From Enterobacter sp. Ag1 (lineage in GTDB: Bacteria > Pseudomonadota > Gammaproteobacteria > Enterobacterales > Enterobacteriaceae), in assembly GCA_000277545.1 (NCBI GenBank), contig AKXM01000006.1, positions 1 to 64,000 on the forward strand: DNA of 64,000 nt, read 5' to 3'. The notes beneath the pieces are model-generated. The model searched no databases and was not told the DNA's origin. It saw nothing but the letters and a program-made list of their open reading frames with translations. Both the position numbers and the translations under genes were made by a program. Shown piece after piece: positions 22,833 through 32,465 of this stretch (its first letter is position 1; each line of letters begins with the position of its first letter).

Positions 22833-23261
22833 TTACTCGTCACGTAGCCAGTGTAGCTTTTTCCCGAAGCCGAGCGTGTTGTCCGTCATTTTTATCTCAT
22901 CGAGCCGAATTTCCCACATCGGGGCCGACATGACTTTGGCTATCGGGAAACGCTTCAGGTAGCGAATACGAAAGTCAGCCGCTTCTTCTGCCGCCAGCAG
23001 ACGAATTTCCCCCCGGAACTGTACGCCCCGGATAAGCGCCACGGTTTTGGGCTGGCCGTTTATCGTCCCGGCGACCGGGGCCTGCTCCCCAATCAGCTCA
23101 CCGTGGCGGGATGAAGTCTCGCTCAACAGATAAAAGGCCACGCGTTCAGGGTCGAAAACGTAAAACGCGTTCGCGCACCAAAGCGAGTGCCCACTGCCCA
23201 CGCAGTAGCTGAGAACATGTTGTTTTGTCAGCCAGCGGCTGATGGCATTGAGTGATTCCAT
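22833..23261 (-). CDS. yhbP: UPF0306 protein YhbP
   Basis: A 142-residue protein with a pyridoxamine-phosphate-oxidase-like split-barrel fold (FMN-binding family). [30 protein letters not shown] and [21 protein letters not shown] match E. coli YhbP almost word for word. ATG 23261 is preceded by AGGATGACG; an in-frame ATG two codons earlier is less well placed. Divergent from yhbQ. Function unknown. Confidence 0.9.
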   Translation of the reverse strand: MESLNAISRWLTKQHVLSYCVGSGHSLWCANAFYVFDPERVAFYLLSETSSRHGELIGEQAPVAGTINGQPKTVALIRGVQFRGEIRLLAAEEAADFRIRYLKRFPIAKVMSAPMWEIRLDEIKMTDNTLGFGKKLHWLRDE

Positions 23262-23314
23262 CGTCATCCTGAACAGTGTTACTCTGCGACAAATGTTAAT
23301 TATGCGCCCGCCCT

Positions 23315-23608
23315 ATGACTCCCTGGTATCTCTATTTAATTCGCTGCCCCGATAACCGCCTTTATACCGGCATCACCACCGACGTAGCTCGCCGCTTTGC
23401 CCAGCATCAGTCAGGGAAAGGAGCCAAGGCGCTGCGCGGCAAGGGGGAGCTGGATCTGGTATTTAGTCAGGTGGTGGGCAACCGGTCGCTGGCGCTGCGG
23501 GCCGAATACCGAATTAAACAGTTGAGCAAGGCCGAGAAAGAGCGGCTGGTAGTGGGCAAGGTAGCCCTTGAAGACCTGCTGACAAGCCTTCAAGGGGAAA
23601 CTCGCTAA
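23315..23608 (+). CDS. yhbQ: GIY-YIG nuclease-family protein YhbQ
   Basis: A 97-residue single-domain GIY-YIG protein: [41 protein letters not shown] holds the paired YLI-YTG motif and the following conserved Arg and His. E. coli YhbQ (100 residues) has reported DNA-cleaving activity linked to damaged DNA. The last bases overlap by four the end of convergent yhbS. No neighbouring DNA-repair gene is seen. Confidence 0.92.
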   Translation: MTPWYLYLIRCPDNRLYTGITTDVARRFAQHQSGKGAKALRGKGELDLVFSQVVGNRSLALRAEYRIKQLSKAEKERLVVGKVALEDLLTSLQGETR

Positions 23609-24108
23609 ACGGTGTTGAAGTGGTCAGAATATTCTACCAGGCCACTGACGCCGTTCAGGGCATCATCCGCCAGCGGATGAACCTGGAATGCCGCTTCGGT
23701 GCCAGGCCAGCGGCAGCGCAGATCGTAACGGGCCGCAGGCTGGAAGCCAAGATGACCATACATCTCCGGCGAACCCAGCGTGACCACGGCGGCATAGCCA
23801 AACTCATTCAGAGAATCCAGCCCTTCGTATACCAGCTGTTTGGCAATGCCCTGCCCGCGAACCGACTCATCTACCGCCAGCGGTGCAAGCCCCACCCACT
23901 GCAGCTCTTCGCCTTCTACAGCGACCGGGCTGAAGGCCACGTAGCCAATCACCTGCCCTTCATCGTCGGTGGCGACGAGACCCAGCGTTAACAGCCCGTC
24001 TTCCCGCAGTGCTTTCACCAGCTCAGCTTCACCCTCACCTTCAAAGGAACGGCGCAGCAGCGCGTCGATGCCGGGTGCATCAATGGGAATTTCTACACGA
24101 ATTAACAT
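23605..24108 (-). CDS. yhbS: GNAT-family N-acetyltransferase YhbS
   Basis: A 167-residue acetyltransferase-fold protein. The acetyl-CoA pyrophosphate-binding segment is [14 protein letters not shown] (about 79-92), with GYVAFSPV as the beta-4 strand and [13 protein letters not shown]-type motif near 112-122. It matches E. coli YhbS; the acetyl acceptor is not certain. Its ATG lies inside the end of ubiT (seven-base overlap), so the two are translationally coupled. Confidence 0.92.
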   Translation of the reverse strand: MLIRVEIPIDAPGIDALLRRSFEGEGEAELVKALREDGLLTLGLVATDDEGQVIGYVAFSPVAVEGEELQWVGLAPLAVDESVRGQGIAKQLVYEGLDSLNEFGYAAVVTLGSPEMYGHLGFQPAARYDLRCRWPGTEAAFQVHPLADDALNGVSGLVEYSDHFNTV

Positions 24109-24626
24109 GGCTCACCTATCGAATTACCTTCAGGGGCGGCGTTGTGTTTCAAACCCGCCTCAACAAAATCAGCCAGCTGTAATAGCAGGATGCGCAGCGG
24201 TTTAGGCATGGCATCCAGCTCAATGGCATCCATTAGATTCTTCACATATAACCCGAGTTCCGTGTCGCCTTCAATGACCAGACGACGCTGGAAAAACAGG
24301 GTATCAGGATCCTGCTTGCGAGCGGCGATCAGCAACAGATCGTTGGCCTCAGCGCTAAAGCTCACATCTGCAGGTGCATCGTCGCACACCAGCAGCTTAT
24401 TGTCCTCAACGGAAGTAAACCACTTCAGGCCCAGATCGCGTACTTCAATACTTAGCCAGCGGCCTGCCAGAAAGTCCAGCTCGCCATCCTGCAGCGCCTG
24501 ACGGAACTGCCAGCCCAGCACCTGCTCCAGGACCTGACGCTTAACGGCAAAAGGGGTTAGCTTGACCGGAACCCGCAGCAAAGAAGGACCAGCCTGAACC
24601 AGGCGAGAACGCAGTTTTTCGAACAC
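24102..24626 (-). CDS. ubiT: Ubiquinone anaerobic biosynthesis accessory factor UbiT
   Basis: SCP2-domain lipid-binding protein (174 residues) needed for oxygen-independent ubiquinone synthesis with UbiU and UbiV. The SCP2 fold runs from about 40 to 150 (GRWLSIEVRDLGLKWF, DVSFSAEANDLLLIAARKQDPDTLFFQRRLVIEGDTELGLYVKNLMD). The start is a GTG at 24626 with AAAGGAG eight bases before it, which gives exactly the E. coli length; the longer in-frame extension to 24692 has no ribosome site. Divergent from ubiU across a 255-base gap. Confidence 0.93.
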   Translation of the reverse strand: MFEKLRSRLVQAGPSLLRVPVKLTPFAVKRQVLEQVLGWQFRQALQDGELDFLAGRWLSIEVRDLGLKWFTSVEDNKLLVCDDAPADVSFSAEANDLLLIAARKQDPDTLFFQRRLVIEGDTELGLYVKNLMDAIELDAMPKPLRILLLQLADFVEAGLKHNAAPEGNSIGEPC

Positions 24627-24881
24627 GGGTTTAACTCCTTTAAAAGATTTGTCGCTATTTTGCCATAACGACAATTCCCGATGGCGCGCCAAATCAACAA
24701 TTCCGCAGGTTGCTGCGGGGCCGAATTGGCGGCGGCTACACTAAGCAATACGCCTTTCTCTGCCCCAAATCAAAAATTGTCGCCGACAGGTTAACTAAAA
24801 TTCCGGTTCGTTAACAATTATGCTGCCCGTCCCTGTGCAGCGCGGGCACGTATTCATGCCCCCTATGATTCAGGATAAAAT
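24627..24881. other. Divergent ubiT/ubiU promoter region
   Basis: A 255-base non-coding gap. It contains the AT-rich stretch GTTAACTAAAATTCC...GTTAACAATTATG with two GTTAAC palindromes (about 24790 and 24811), probably the ubiU promoter zone. I looked for an FNR palindrome (TTGAT-N4-ATCAA) and found only half-sites (ATCAA near 24692 and 24770). Anaerobic control is known for E. coli ubiUVT but cannot be shown here. Confidence 0.4.
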
Positions 24882-25877
24882 ATGGAGTTGCTTTGCCCGG
24901 CCGGAAACCTTCCGGCGTTGAAAGCGGCCATCGATAACGGTGCAGATGCGGTGTACATCGGCCTGAAAGATGATACCAATGCGCGTCATTTTGCCGGTCT
25001 TAATTTCACCGAGAAAAAGCTGCAGGAAGCCGTCAGCTACGTGCATCTTCGCGGCCGTAAGCTGCATATTGCCATCAATACTTTTGCCCACCCGGACGGC
25101 TACTCCCGCTGGCAGCGGGCGGTTGATATGGCCGCCCAACTGGGTGCCGATGCGCTGATCCTGGCAGATTTAGCCATGCTGGAATATGCCGCTGAGCGCT
25201 ATCCACACATCGAGCGCCATGTATCGGTGCAGGCTTCGGCCACCAATGAAGAAGCGATCCGGTTTTATCATCGCCACTTCGATGTTGCCCGCGTGGTGCT
25301 CCCGCGCGTGCTTTCTATTCATCAGGTCAAACAGCTCGCTCGCGTCACGCCGGTACCGCTGGAAGTCTTCGCTTTTGGCAGCCTGTGCATTATGGCGGAA
25401 GGGCGTTGCTATCTTTCGTCTTACCTTACCGGCGAGTCGCCCAATACCGTGGGTGCCTGCTCTCCCGCTCGCTTTGTGCGCTGGCAGCAGACGTCCCAGG
25501 GGCTGGAGTCCCGTCTCAACGACGTGCTGATTGACCGCTATCAAGACGGCGAAAATGCGGGCTATCCCACCCTCTGCAAAGGGCGTTATCTGGTTGACGA
25601 CAGGCCTTACCACGCGCTGGAAGAACCCACCAGCCTTAACACGCTCGAACTGCTGCCGGAGCTGCTCGCCGCCAATATTGCGTCGGTGAAAATCGAGGGC
25701 CGCCAGCGCAGTCCGGCTTATGTGACTCAGGTGGCAAAAGTCTGGCGCCAGGCTATCGATCGCTGTATGGCCGATCCCAAAGGCTACCAGGCCCAACCTA
25801 CCTGGATGGAGACCCTAGGATCTATGGCCGAAGGCACGCAAACAACGCTTGGTGCCTATCACCGCAAATGGCAGTAG
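24882..25877 (+). CDS. ubiU: Oxygen-independent ubiquinone hydroxylase subunit UbiU
   Basis: U32-peptidase-family protein of 331 residues that, with UbiV, hydroxylates the ubiquinone ring without O2 using prephenate as donor. The four 4Fe-4S ligands fall at Cys169, Cys176, Cys193 and Cys232, the same positions as in E. coli UbiU. A TIM-barrel-like N-terminal half starts MELLCPAGNLPALKAA. ubiV begins eight bases after its stop. Confidence 0.95.
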   Translation: MELLCPAGNLPALKAAIDNGADAVYIGLKDDTNARHFAGLNFTEKKLQEAVSYVHLRGRKLHIAINTFAHPDGYSRWQRAVDMAAQLGADALILADLAMLEYAAERYPHIERHVSVQASATNEEAIRFYHRHFDVARVVLPRVLSIHQVKQLARVTPVPLEVFAFGSLCIMAEGRCYLSSYLTGESPNTVGACSPARFVRWQQTSQGLESRLNDVLIDRYQDGENAGYPTLCKGRYLVDDRPYHALEEPTSLNTLELLPELLAANIASVKIEGRQRSPAYVTQVAKVWRQAIDRCMADPKGYQAQPTWMETLGSMAEGTQTTLGAYHRKWQ

Positions 25878-25885
25878 GGAAAAGC

Positions 25886-26764
25886 ATGAAATATTCATTA
25901 GGGCCGGTGCTTTACTATTGGCCAAAAGAGACGCTGGAAAAGTTTTATCAGGCCGCGGCGAAAAGCCGGGCCGATGTGATTTACCTGGGCGAAGCGGTAT
26001 GCAGCAAGCGCCGGGCAACCAAAGTTAGCGACTGGCTGGATATGGCGAAAATGCTCGCAGGCCAGGGCAAGCAGGTGGTGCTTTCCACGCTGGCGCTGGT
26101 GCAGGCTCCGTCAGAATTGGGGGAACTGAAGCGCTATGTAGAAAACGGCGACTTTCTGATTGAAGCCAATGATATCGGCAGCGTGAATATGGCCGCCGAA
26201 CGCAAACTGCCGTTTGTCGCCGGGCATGCGCTCAACTGCTACAACGCCGTGACGCTGCGCCTGTTATTAAAACAGGGCATGACGCGCTGGTGTATGCCGG
26301 TCGAGCTTTCCCGCGACTGGTTAGCCAATATGCTCAACCAGTGCGATGAGCTCGGCATTCGTGACAAATTCGAAGTGGAAGTGCTGAGCTATGGCCATCT
26401 GCCGCTGGCTTATTCCGCCCGCTGCTTTACCGCCCGCTCCGAAGACCGCGCTAAGGACGAATGCGAAACGTGCTGCATTAAGTACCCCAATGGCCGGGAT
26501 ATGCGCTCTCAGGAGCAGCAGCAGGTCTTTGTGCTGAACGGCATTCAGACCATGAGCGGCTATGTCTATAACCTCGGCAATGAGCTGACGTCGATGAAAG
26601 GGCTGGTGGATATTGTTCGGCTGTCCCCCATGGGCTTAGGGACGCTGGATATTTTGAACGCCTTCCGCGCTAATGAGAACGGTAGCGCACCGCTGCCGCT
26701 GGCCAACCGCAGCGACTGTAACGGCTACTGGCGACGCATCGCCGGGCTGGAGCTTCGGGCCTGA
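25886..26764 (+). CDS. ubiV: Oxygen-independent ubiquinone hydroxylase subunit UbiV
   Basis: Partner of UbiU, 292 residues. The 4Fe-4S cysteines Cys39, Cys180, Cys193 and Cys197 are all in place (EAVCSKRR, SARCFTAR, DECETCC). ATG 25886 is preceded by GGGAAAAGC and gives the E. coli N-terminus MKYSLGPVLYYWPKETLE; the longer frame would overlap ubiU. The complex lets the cell make ubiquinone anaerobically, complementing the aerobic FAD monooxygenases encoded elsewhere. Confidence 0.95.
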   Translation: MKYSLGPVLYYWPKETLEKFYQAAAKSRADVIYLGEAVCSKRRATKVSDWLDMAKMLAGQGKQVVLSTLALVQAPSELGELKRYVENGDFLIEANDIGSVNMAAERKLPFVAGHALNCYNAVTLRLLLKQGMTRWCMPVELSRDWLANMLNQCDELGIRDKFEVEVLSYGHLPLAYSARCFTARSEDRAKDECETCCIKYPNGRDMRSQEQQQVFVLNGIQTMSGYVYNLGNELTSMKGLVDIVRLSPMGLGTLDILNAFRANENGSAPLPLANRSDCNGYWRRIAGLELRA

Positions 26765-26770
26765 TAATAG

Positions 26771-26902
26771 CTCACTTTGTTAACAAATTTGGTCATCGTT
26801 TAATGCACTATTAAAAGTGCAGCTTTTCTGGCCGGCGCGGTATTCCTGCGCCAGGCTGGAAGAAGACCTTCAATCTGATGACTACGCTGTAACTAAAGTG
26901 AG
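26771..26902. repeat. 132-bp spacer bounded by inverted repeats
   Basis: CTCACTTTGTTAAC at 26771-26784 and GTAACTAAAGTGAG at 26889-26902 are inverted copies (11 of 14 positions match). Inside are a perfect TTTGTTAACAAA palindrome (26776-26787), a TGCACTATTAAAAGTGCA hairpin and a GC-rich GCGCGGTATTCCTGCGC hairpin. It occupies nearly the whole gap between ubiV and yhbW. It could be a small non-autonomous element or a structured leader; no gene is seen in it. Confidence 0.4.
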
Positions 26903-26907
26903 CGGTT

Positions 26908-27915
26908 ATGACTGACAAAAATGTTGCTTTCTCGGTGCTGGATTTAGCGCCGATCCCTCAAGGCTCGTCGGCGCAGGAGGCTTTTTCCCACTCTCTGGAT
27001 CTCGCCCGGCTGGCCGAAAAACGCGGCTACCACCGCTACTGGCTGGCGGAACACCACAATATGGTCGGTATTGCCAGCGCGGCAACCTCGGTGCTGATTG
27101 GTTACCTGGCCGCGAATACCACCACGCTGCATTTAGGTTCCGGCGGCGTGATGCTGCCGAACCATTCCCCGCTGGTGATTGCCGAGCAGTTCGGTACCCT
27201 CAATGCGCTTTATCCGGGGCGTATCGATCTCGGACTTGGTCGTGCGCCGGGCAGCGATCAGCCGACCATGAGGGCGCTGCGACGCCATATGAGCGGCGAC
27301 GTGGATAACTTCCCCCGGGATGTTGCTGAGCTGGTGGACTGGTTTGATGCCCGCGATCCGAACCCGCATGTACGCCCCGTGCCGGGTTATGGCGAAAAGG
27401 TACCGGTCTGGCTATTAGGCTCCAGCCTGTACGGCGCTCAACTGGCGGCACAGCTGGGCCTGCCGTTTGCTTTTGCCTCGCACTTTGCGCCAGATATGCT
27501 GTTCCGGGCGCTGCAGCTCTACCGTGAAAACTTCAAGCCGTCCGAGCGGCTGGCAAAACCTTACGCGATGGTCTGCATCAATATCGTGGCGGCAGACAGC
27601 ACCCGCGATGCCGAGTTCCTGTTTACTTCCATGCAGCAGGCTTTTGTTCGCCTCCGTCGCGGTGAAACCGGGCAGCTTCCGCCACCGGTGGAGAATATGC
27701 ACCAGCTTTGGTCTGCCTCTGAGCAATATGGGGTTCAGCAGGCACTGAGCATGTCTCTGGTGGGGGATAAAGCGAAGGTGCGCCACGGCCTGGAGTCCGT
27801 TCTGCGCGAAACTGAAGCGGATGAAATTATGGTTAACGGCCAGATTTTCGATCACCAGGCGCGCTTACATTCGTTCGATTTGGCCATGCAGGTGAAAGAA
27901 GAGCTTTTAGGCTAA
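26908..27915 (+). CDS. yhbW: Luciferase-like flavin monooxygenase-family protein YhbW
   Basis: A 335-residue LLM-class flavin-dependent oxidoreductase. Features include [19 protein letters not shown] near the N-terminus, YWLAEHHN (the family His), [24 protein letters not shown] and [15 protein letters not shown] (flavin-phosphate region). It matches E. coli YhbW; the substrate is unknown. RBS is weak (AAGTGAGCGG). It converges on mtr. Confidence 0.92.
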   Translation: MTDKNVAFSVLDLAPIPQGSSAQEAFSHSLDLARLAEKRGYHRYWLAEHHNMVGIASAATSVLIGYLAANTTTLHLGSGGVMLPNHSPLVIAEQFGTLNALYPGRIDLGLGRAPGSDQPTMRALRRHMSGDVDNFPRDVAELVDWFDARDPNPHVRPVPGYGEKVPVWLLGSSLYGAQLAAQLGLPFAFASHFAPDMLFRALQLYRENFKPSERLAKPYAMVCINIVAADSTRDAEFLFTSMQQAFVRLRRGETGQLPPPVENMHQLWSASEQYGVQQALSMSLVGDKAKVRHGLESVLRETEADEIMVNGQIFDHQARLHSFDLAMQVKEELLG

Positions 27916-27924
27916 CGTGGTGTG

Positions 27925-27950
27925 GGGCCCTCTCAGCTCGGAGGGCCCGT
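27925..27950. terminator. Shared terminator between yhbW and mtr
   Basis: GGGCCCTC / GAGGGCCC with an eight-base loop lies between the convergent yhbW stop (27915) and mtr stop (27957). T-rich flanks are weak, so efficiency is uncertain. Confidence 0.55.
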
Positions 27951-27956
27951 TAGTAT

Positions 27957-29201
27957 TTATTTATAAACCGGCAGGACGTCGAAGGTAGACAGGATGTGTA
28001 CCAGCGCATTACCCACGCCAAAGATCAGAATCAGGGCAATCATCGGCTTGCCACCCCAGACGCGGAATTTCGGGCTGCCGAAGCGTTTACGTGATTTTCT
28101 CGCCAGCAGCGCAGGGACAATGGCCGCCCAGATCGTCGCCGCCAGTCCCGCATAGCCAATCGCATACAGGAAGCCGTTCGGCCACAGCAGGCCGCCGACA
28201 ATCGGCGGGACGAAAGTCAGCAGCGCCGTTTTCAAACGCCCCAGTGAGGAATCGTCAAACCCAAACAGATCCGCCAGGTAATCGAACAACCCCAGCGTGA
28301 CGCCGAGGAATGAGCTCGCCACCGCAAAGTTCGAGAACACCACCAGTAACAAATCCAGGCTTCGGCTGTTGAGCACGCCGCTCAGCGCCTGCACCAGCAC
28401 GTCAATGTTGCCGCCCTTCTCCGCGATGCCAATAAACTCAGGGCGTGGAATATTCCCCATCGTTCCCAGCAGCCAGATAGTATACAGCCCCAGCGCCATC
28501 AGCGTGCCGTAAACCAGGCAGCGAATAATGGTGCGAGGATCTTTGCCGTAATACTTCATCAGGCTAGGTACATTGCCGTGATAGCCAAAAGAGGCCAGGC
28601 AGAACGGCAGCGTCATTAATAAATAGGGCGTGTAGGAGGCATTGCTCTCCGCCACGTTAAATAGCGTTACTGGCGTGACGTGCCCAAGCAGGCTGCCGAA
28701 GGTCAGAAAGAAAGTGATGACTTTCGCACCAAGCACAATGGCCGTCATGCGGCTAACCGCTTTGGTACTCAGCCAGACGATAAACGCCACAGCCAGCGCA
28801 AAAGCCAGCCCCGCCAGACGAGCCGGCACGTCCAGCGACATCTCTGAAAACGTATGATGCAGGATGGAGCCGCTGGCAGAAATATAGGCGTAAGTCAGGA
28901 TATAAAGCACAAACGCAATCGACAGGCCGTTGATCGCGTTCCAGCCGCGCCCCAGCAGATCTTTAGTGATAGTGTCGAAGCTGGAGCCGATGCGGTAGTT
29001 CAGGTTCGCCTCCAGGATCATCAGCCCGGAATGCAGCATGCAGAACCAGGTGAAGACCAGCGCAGCCAGCGACCAAAAGAACCAGGCCCCCGACATCACC
29101 ACCGGGAGCGAAAACATCCCTGCACCAATGATTGTCCCACCGATGATCATCACCCCGCCAATTAATGAAGGCTTTGTGCCGGGGGCGGTTAACGTTGTCA
29201 T
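27957..29201 (-). CDS. mtr: High-affinity tryptophan permease Mtr
   Basis: Inner-membrane proton-coupled tryptophan (and indole) importer of the aromatic amino-acid permease family. The 414 residues begin with [30 protein letters not shown], the family signature, and show about 11 membrane helices; length equals E. coli Mtr. ATG 29201 has CAGGGA upstream; a longer frame to 29318 runs through the operator. A TrpR-like operator overlaps the presumed -10 box, so repression by TrpR-tryptophan is expected. Confidence 0.95.
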   Translation of the reverse strand: MTTLTAPGTKPSLIGGVMIIGGTIIGAGMFSLPVVMSGAWFFWSLAALVFTWFCMLHSGLMILEANLNYRIGSSFDTITKDLLGRGWNAINGLSIAFVLYILTYAYISASGSILHHTFSEMSLDVPARLAGLAFALAVAFIVWLSTKAVSRMTAIVLGAKVITFFLTFGSLLGHVTPVTLFNVAESNASYTPYLLMTLPFCLASFGYHGNVPSLMKYYGKDPRTIIRCLVYGTLMALGLYTIWLLGTMGNIPRPEFIGIAEKGGNIDVLVQALSGVLNSRSLDLLLVVFSNFAVASSFLGVTLGLFDYLADLFGFDDSSLGRLKTALLTFVPPIVGGLLWPNGFLYAIGYAGLAATIWAAIVPALLARKSRKRFGSPKFRVWGGKPMIALILIFGVGNALVHILSTFDVLPVYK

Positions 29202-29249
29202 ATCGAATCCCTGAAAAACTGAGCACGACGAAATTGTCTTATGCGGTTC

Positions 29250-29270
29250 ATTGTACCAGTACATGAGTAC
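29250..29270 (-). promoter_or_regulatory. TrpR operator over the mtr promoter
   Basis: GTACCAGTACATGAGTAC at 29253-29270 (plus strand) matches the two halves of the TrpR consensus GTACTAGTT/AACTAGTAC at 7 and 6 of 9 positions and overlaps a TACAAT -10 box (minus strand, 29255-29250). The position about 50 bases before mtr is the known site of TrpR control in E. coli. Confidence 0.7.
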
Positions 29271-29280
29271 AAAAGGGATA

Positions 29281-29308
29281 AAAAAAACCCCGATTGCAAT
29301 AACCGGGG
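29281..29308 (-). terminator. deaD intrinsic terminator
   Basis: On the minus strand CCCCG, an 11-base loop, CGGGG followed by TTTTTTT (plus-strand A-run at 29281-29287). It lies 46 bases past the deaD stop, before the mtr promoter. Confidence 0.75.
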
Positions 29309-29354
29309 CTTTTATCACTGCCGTTTAAAAATAATACGGCAGATTATAGGTCAA

Positions 29355-31283
29355 TTATGCATCACCGAAACGACGGCGTGCGGTTGCAGCTCCGTCTTCG
29401 CGACGCGGGCCACGACCACCTTCACGGCGTTCACCGCTGAAGCTACGGCCAGCACCGGCACCAGCGCCTTCGCGACGTGGACCACGACCGCCTTCACGAC
29501 GCTCGCCGCCGAAGCCACGGCCACCGCCGTCACGACCGCCACGGCGTTCGCCACTGCGCTCTGGACGAGGCTGCGCGTCACCCAGCAGCTGCATATTCAT
29601 CGGCTTGTTCAGAATACGAGTGCGGGTAAAGTGCTGCAGAACTTCACCCGGCATGCCTTTCGGCAGCTCGATGGTGGAGTGGGTCCCGAACAGCTTGATG
29701 TTACCGATGTAACGGCTGCTGATGTCGCCTTCGTTAGCGATAGCGCCAACGATGTGACGCACTTCAACACCATCATCACGGCCCACTTCAATGCGGTACA
29801 GTTCCATATCGCCAGCATCACGACGTTCGCGACGCGGACGATCTTCACCACCACGCTCTGGACGGTCGCCACGTGGGCCACGGTCATTACGGTCGCCGCG
29901 ACGTTCGAAGCGATCGTCACGCTCTTTGAATTCGCGACGTGGGCGCATCGGTGCATCTGGTGGCAGGATCAGAGGACGTTCACCCTGAGCCATTTTCAGC
30001 AATGCTGCAGCCAGCGTTTCGATGTCCAGCTCTTCTTCAGCGGAAGGCTGAATTTTTGCCAGCAGGCCACGGTACAGATCCAGATCGCTGCTTTCCAGCT
30101 GCTGCTGAACTTTAGCGGCGAATTTAGCCAGACGACGCTCACCCAGCAGATCTGCGTTTGGCAGTTCTACTTCAGGAATCGTCAGCTTCATGGTGCGTTC
30201 GATGTTGCGCAGCAGGCGACGCTCGCGGTTCTCAACGAACAGCAGCGCACGGCCAGCACGGCCAGCACGACCGGTACGGCCGATACGGTGAACGTAAGAC
30301 TCGGAGTCCATCGGGATGTCGTAGTTAACAACCAGGCTGATACGCTCCACGTCCAGGCCACGGGCCGCAACGTCGGTGGCGATCAGGATATCCAGACGAC
30401 CATCTTTCAGGCGCTCCAGGGTCTGCTCACGCAGCGCCTGGTTCATGTCACCGTTCAGCGCGGCGCTGTTATAACCGCTACGCTCCAGCGCTTCAGCCAC
30501 TTCCAGAGTCGCGTTTTTGGTACGAACGAAGATAATCGCCGCATCAAAGTCTTCTGCTTCCAGGAAACGAACCAACGCTTCGTTTTTACGCATGCCATAA
30601 ACAGACCAGAAGCTCTGGCTGATGTCCGGGCGAGTAGTCACGCTGGATTGAATGCGCACTTCCTGAGGATCTTTCATGAAGCGACGGGTAATACGACGAA
30701 TCGCTTCCGGCATGGTGGCAGAGAACAGCGCGGTCTGATGTTCAGCCGGGATCTGCGCCATGATGGTTTCAACGTCTTCGATGAAGCCCATACGCAGCAT
30801 TTCGTCTGCTTCGTCCAGGACCAGACCTTTCAGGCCGGACAGGTTCAGAGTGCCGCGTTTCAGGTGGTCAAGCAGACGCCCTGGGGTACCCACAACAATC
30901 TGTGGTCCCTGACGCAGAGCGCGCAGCTGCACGTCATAACGCTGACCGCCGTAAAGGGCAACAACGTTCACGCCGTGCATGTGTTTAGAGAAATCCGTCA
31001 TGGCTTCAGCAACCTGAACCGCCAGTTCGCGGGTCGGGGCCAGCACCAGGATTTGCGGTGCTTTCAGCTCAGGATCGAGGTTGTTCAGCAGCGGCAGAGA
31101 GAACGCTGCGGTTTTACCACTACCGGTCTGGGCCATACCCAGAACGTCGCGGCCATTCAGCAGGTGTGGGATACACTCAGCCTGAATAGGTGATGGCTTT
31201 TCGTAGCCCAGATCGTTCAGGGCCTGAATGATGGAGGCGTGCAGCCCCAGATCAGAAAAAGTGGTTTCGATGATATCAGTCAT
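29355..31283 (-). CDS. deaD: ATP-dependent DEAD-box RNA helicase DeaD (CsdA)
   Basis: Cold-shock helicase assisting 50S assembly and RNA decay. The 642 residues show Q motif, AQTGSGKT (motif I), PTRELA, DEAD (motif II), SAT, and the helicase C-terminal [13 protein letters not shown]; then the DeaD-specific RNA-binding RRM-like domain ([15 protein letters not shown]) and a basic Gly/Arg-rich tail with a repeated [13 protein letters not shown] unit. ATG 31283 overlaps the end of yrbN (ATGACTGA), suggesting translational coupling; an ATG three codons earlier is possible. It is a little longer than the E. coli protein (629) because of linker and tail repeats. Confidence 0.96.
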   Translation of the reverse strand: MTDIIETTFSDLGLHASIIQALNDLGYEKPSPIQAECIPHLLNGRDVLGMAQTGSGKTAAFSLPLLNNLDPELKAPQILVLAPTRELAVQVAEAMTDFSKHMHGVNVVALYGGQRYDVQLRALRQGPQIVVGTPGRLLDHLKRGTLNLSGLKGLVLDEADEMLRMGFIEDVETIMAQIPAEHQTALFSATMPEAIRRITRRFMKDPQEVRIQSSVTTRPDISQSFWSVYGMRKNEALVRFLEAEDFDAAIIFVRTKNATLEVAEALERSGYNSAALNGDMNQALREQTLERLKDGRLDILIATDVAARGLDVERISLVVNYDIPMDSESYVHRIGRTGRAGRAGRALLFVENRERRLLRNIERTMKLTIPEVELPNADLLGERRLAKFAAKVQQQLESSDLDLYRGLLAKIQPSAEEELDIETLAAALLKMAQGERPLILPPDAPMRPRREFKERDDRFERRGDRNDRGPRGDRPERGGEDRPRRERRDAGDMELYRIEVGRDDGVEVRHIVGAIANEGDISSRYIGNIKLFGTHSTIELPKGMPGEVLQHFTRTRILNKPMNMQLLGDAQPRPERSGERRGGRDGGGRGFGGERREGGRGPRREGAGAGAGRSFSGERREGGRGPRREDGAATARRRFGDA

Positions 31284-31353
31284 GTAGTACATGTGCCTCG
31301 TTGATGGCGGCCAGTCTACGTAACTCATCGTGAAATTGATCTGCAATTTTCAT
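31276..31353 (-). CDS. yrbN: Small leader ORF YrbN upstream of deaD
   Basis: A 25-codon ORF starting [18 protein letters not shown] that ends in the overlap ATGACTGA with the deaD start. It corresponds to E. coli YrbN, a tiny protein encoded in the same place. Its start has GTGTGAACC-type sequence but no strong ribosome site; its conservation and overlap suggest a coupling or regulatory role for deaD translation. Function unknown. Confidence 0.75.
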   Translation of the reverse strand: MKIADQFHDELRRLAAINEAHVLHD

Positions 31354-31463
31354 TGAAAAGTGTGAACCGGCTCAAATTTGATTGATTAACGAACAAAAAC
31401 GCCCTCACCCGTGAAGGTGATGACTTTAGTTAAAAAGTTTATGGGACGATCGTTGTTCGTCAG

Positions 31464-32348
31464 CTATTGCTGGTCCGATTCTGCCAGGTCGTCTTGCTCC
31501 TGGCCCAAGAGCGCTAATTCCAACAATGCATAACGATGCTCAACGTAGTTGTGTACGTTGTTAGCAACCGCTAACTTGAACAGTGCCTTGGCGCTGTCCT
31601 TATCCCCCAGACTTAGGTAGTACTTACCTAAATAGAAGTTGGTTTCACTGAGATGCTCAGCGAGCGAGGTGTTATCCGTTGCGTCCGCCTTGAGGCGTTC
31701 CATTAGCTCTTTTTCGCTAATGTTGCCCAGGTAGAACTCGACAATATTCCATCCCCATTGCTCTCTATCCGATTTCTCGAGACGCTGTTGTAGCGCCACT
31801 TTGGCCTGTTTTTCGTCCAAATTGCGTTCAGCAATATAGAGCCACAGGCTACGGAAAGGATCGTTGGGATCGTCTTGATAAAACGCCAGCAGATCATCTT
31901 GCGCTAAACGATAACGACCACCGTAATAGAGGGCGATACCGCGATTTAAGTGCGCGTAGTTGTAAGTTGGATCAAGCTCAAGTACAGAATCAAACGCTTC
32001 ATAGGCAGCATCAAAATTGCCTGCCTGCGTTAAATAAATGCCTAAGTAATTGAATACTTCAGGCATATCGGGACGGATGGCCAGCGCTTGTGAAAAATCA
32101 TTCCGCGCCAGAGCCCTCAGACCGAGGCTATCATACAACACTCCGCGCTCATATAAAAGCTGTGCGCGTTCGTCATCGGTTAAAGCCCGACTGGCAAGTA
32201 TTTGTTCCATGCGTGCCAGAATCACTTCCTGCTGCAGCGTAGGCTGCAATGGCACCGCTAATACTTCGTTCTTACGCCAGGCAGAGTTGCTGCATCCGGC
32301 CAGCGTGATAGCTGTCGCAACGAAACACCAGCGCAAAAAAGGCTTCAT
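31464..32348 (-). CDS. nlpI: Outer-membrane lipoprotein NlpI (TPR adaptor)
   Basis: A 294-residue lipoprotein with lipobox LAGC (acylated Cys19) and about five tetratricopeptide repeats (for example [28 protein letters not shown] and [29 protein letters not shown]). In E. coli it anchors the protease Prc and scaffolds peptidoglycan hydrolases such as MepS. Ser follows Cys19, which favours outer-membrane sorting. Length equals the E. coli protein. It lies between pnp and deaD in the conserved order. Confidence 0.96.
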   Translation of the reverse strand: MKPFLRWCFVATAITLAGCSNSAWRKNEVLAVPLQPTLQQEVILARMEQILASRALTDDERAQLLYERGVLYDSLGLRALARNDFSQALAIRPDMPEVFNYLGIYLTQAGNFDAAYEAFDSVLELDPTYNYAHLNRGIALYYGGRYRLAQDDLLAFYQDDPNDPFRSLWLYIAERNLDEKQAKVALQQRLEKSDREQWGWNIVEFYLGNISEKELMERLKADATDNTSLAEHLSETNFYLGKYYLSLGDKDSAKALFKLAVANNVHNYVEHRYALLELALLGQEQDDLAESDQQ

Positions 32349-32465
32349 TTCCTACTCCCGAAGACAACAAATGGATGAACGTCCTGTCCCCCGGCTGCAA
32401 ACGAGACATCCTGTCCCGTAACAAACAGCTCTCCATGTCACCATGGAGAGCTTAATTGGCAAACC

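Noticed and set aside
24682-24780. FNR site in the ubiT/ubiU gap
   Set aside because: Only isolated ATCAA half-sites were found, no TTGAT-N4-ATCAA palindrome.
29241-31193. Long open frame (650 codons) opposite deaD, rich in Thr, Ala and Phe
   Set aside because: Mirror of the arginine- and glycine-rich DeaD sequence; low-complexity TAFT/ATA composition, no domain, no ribosome site. DeaD on the other strand is certain.
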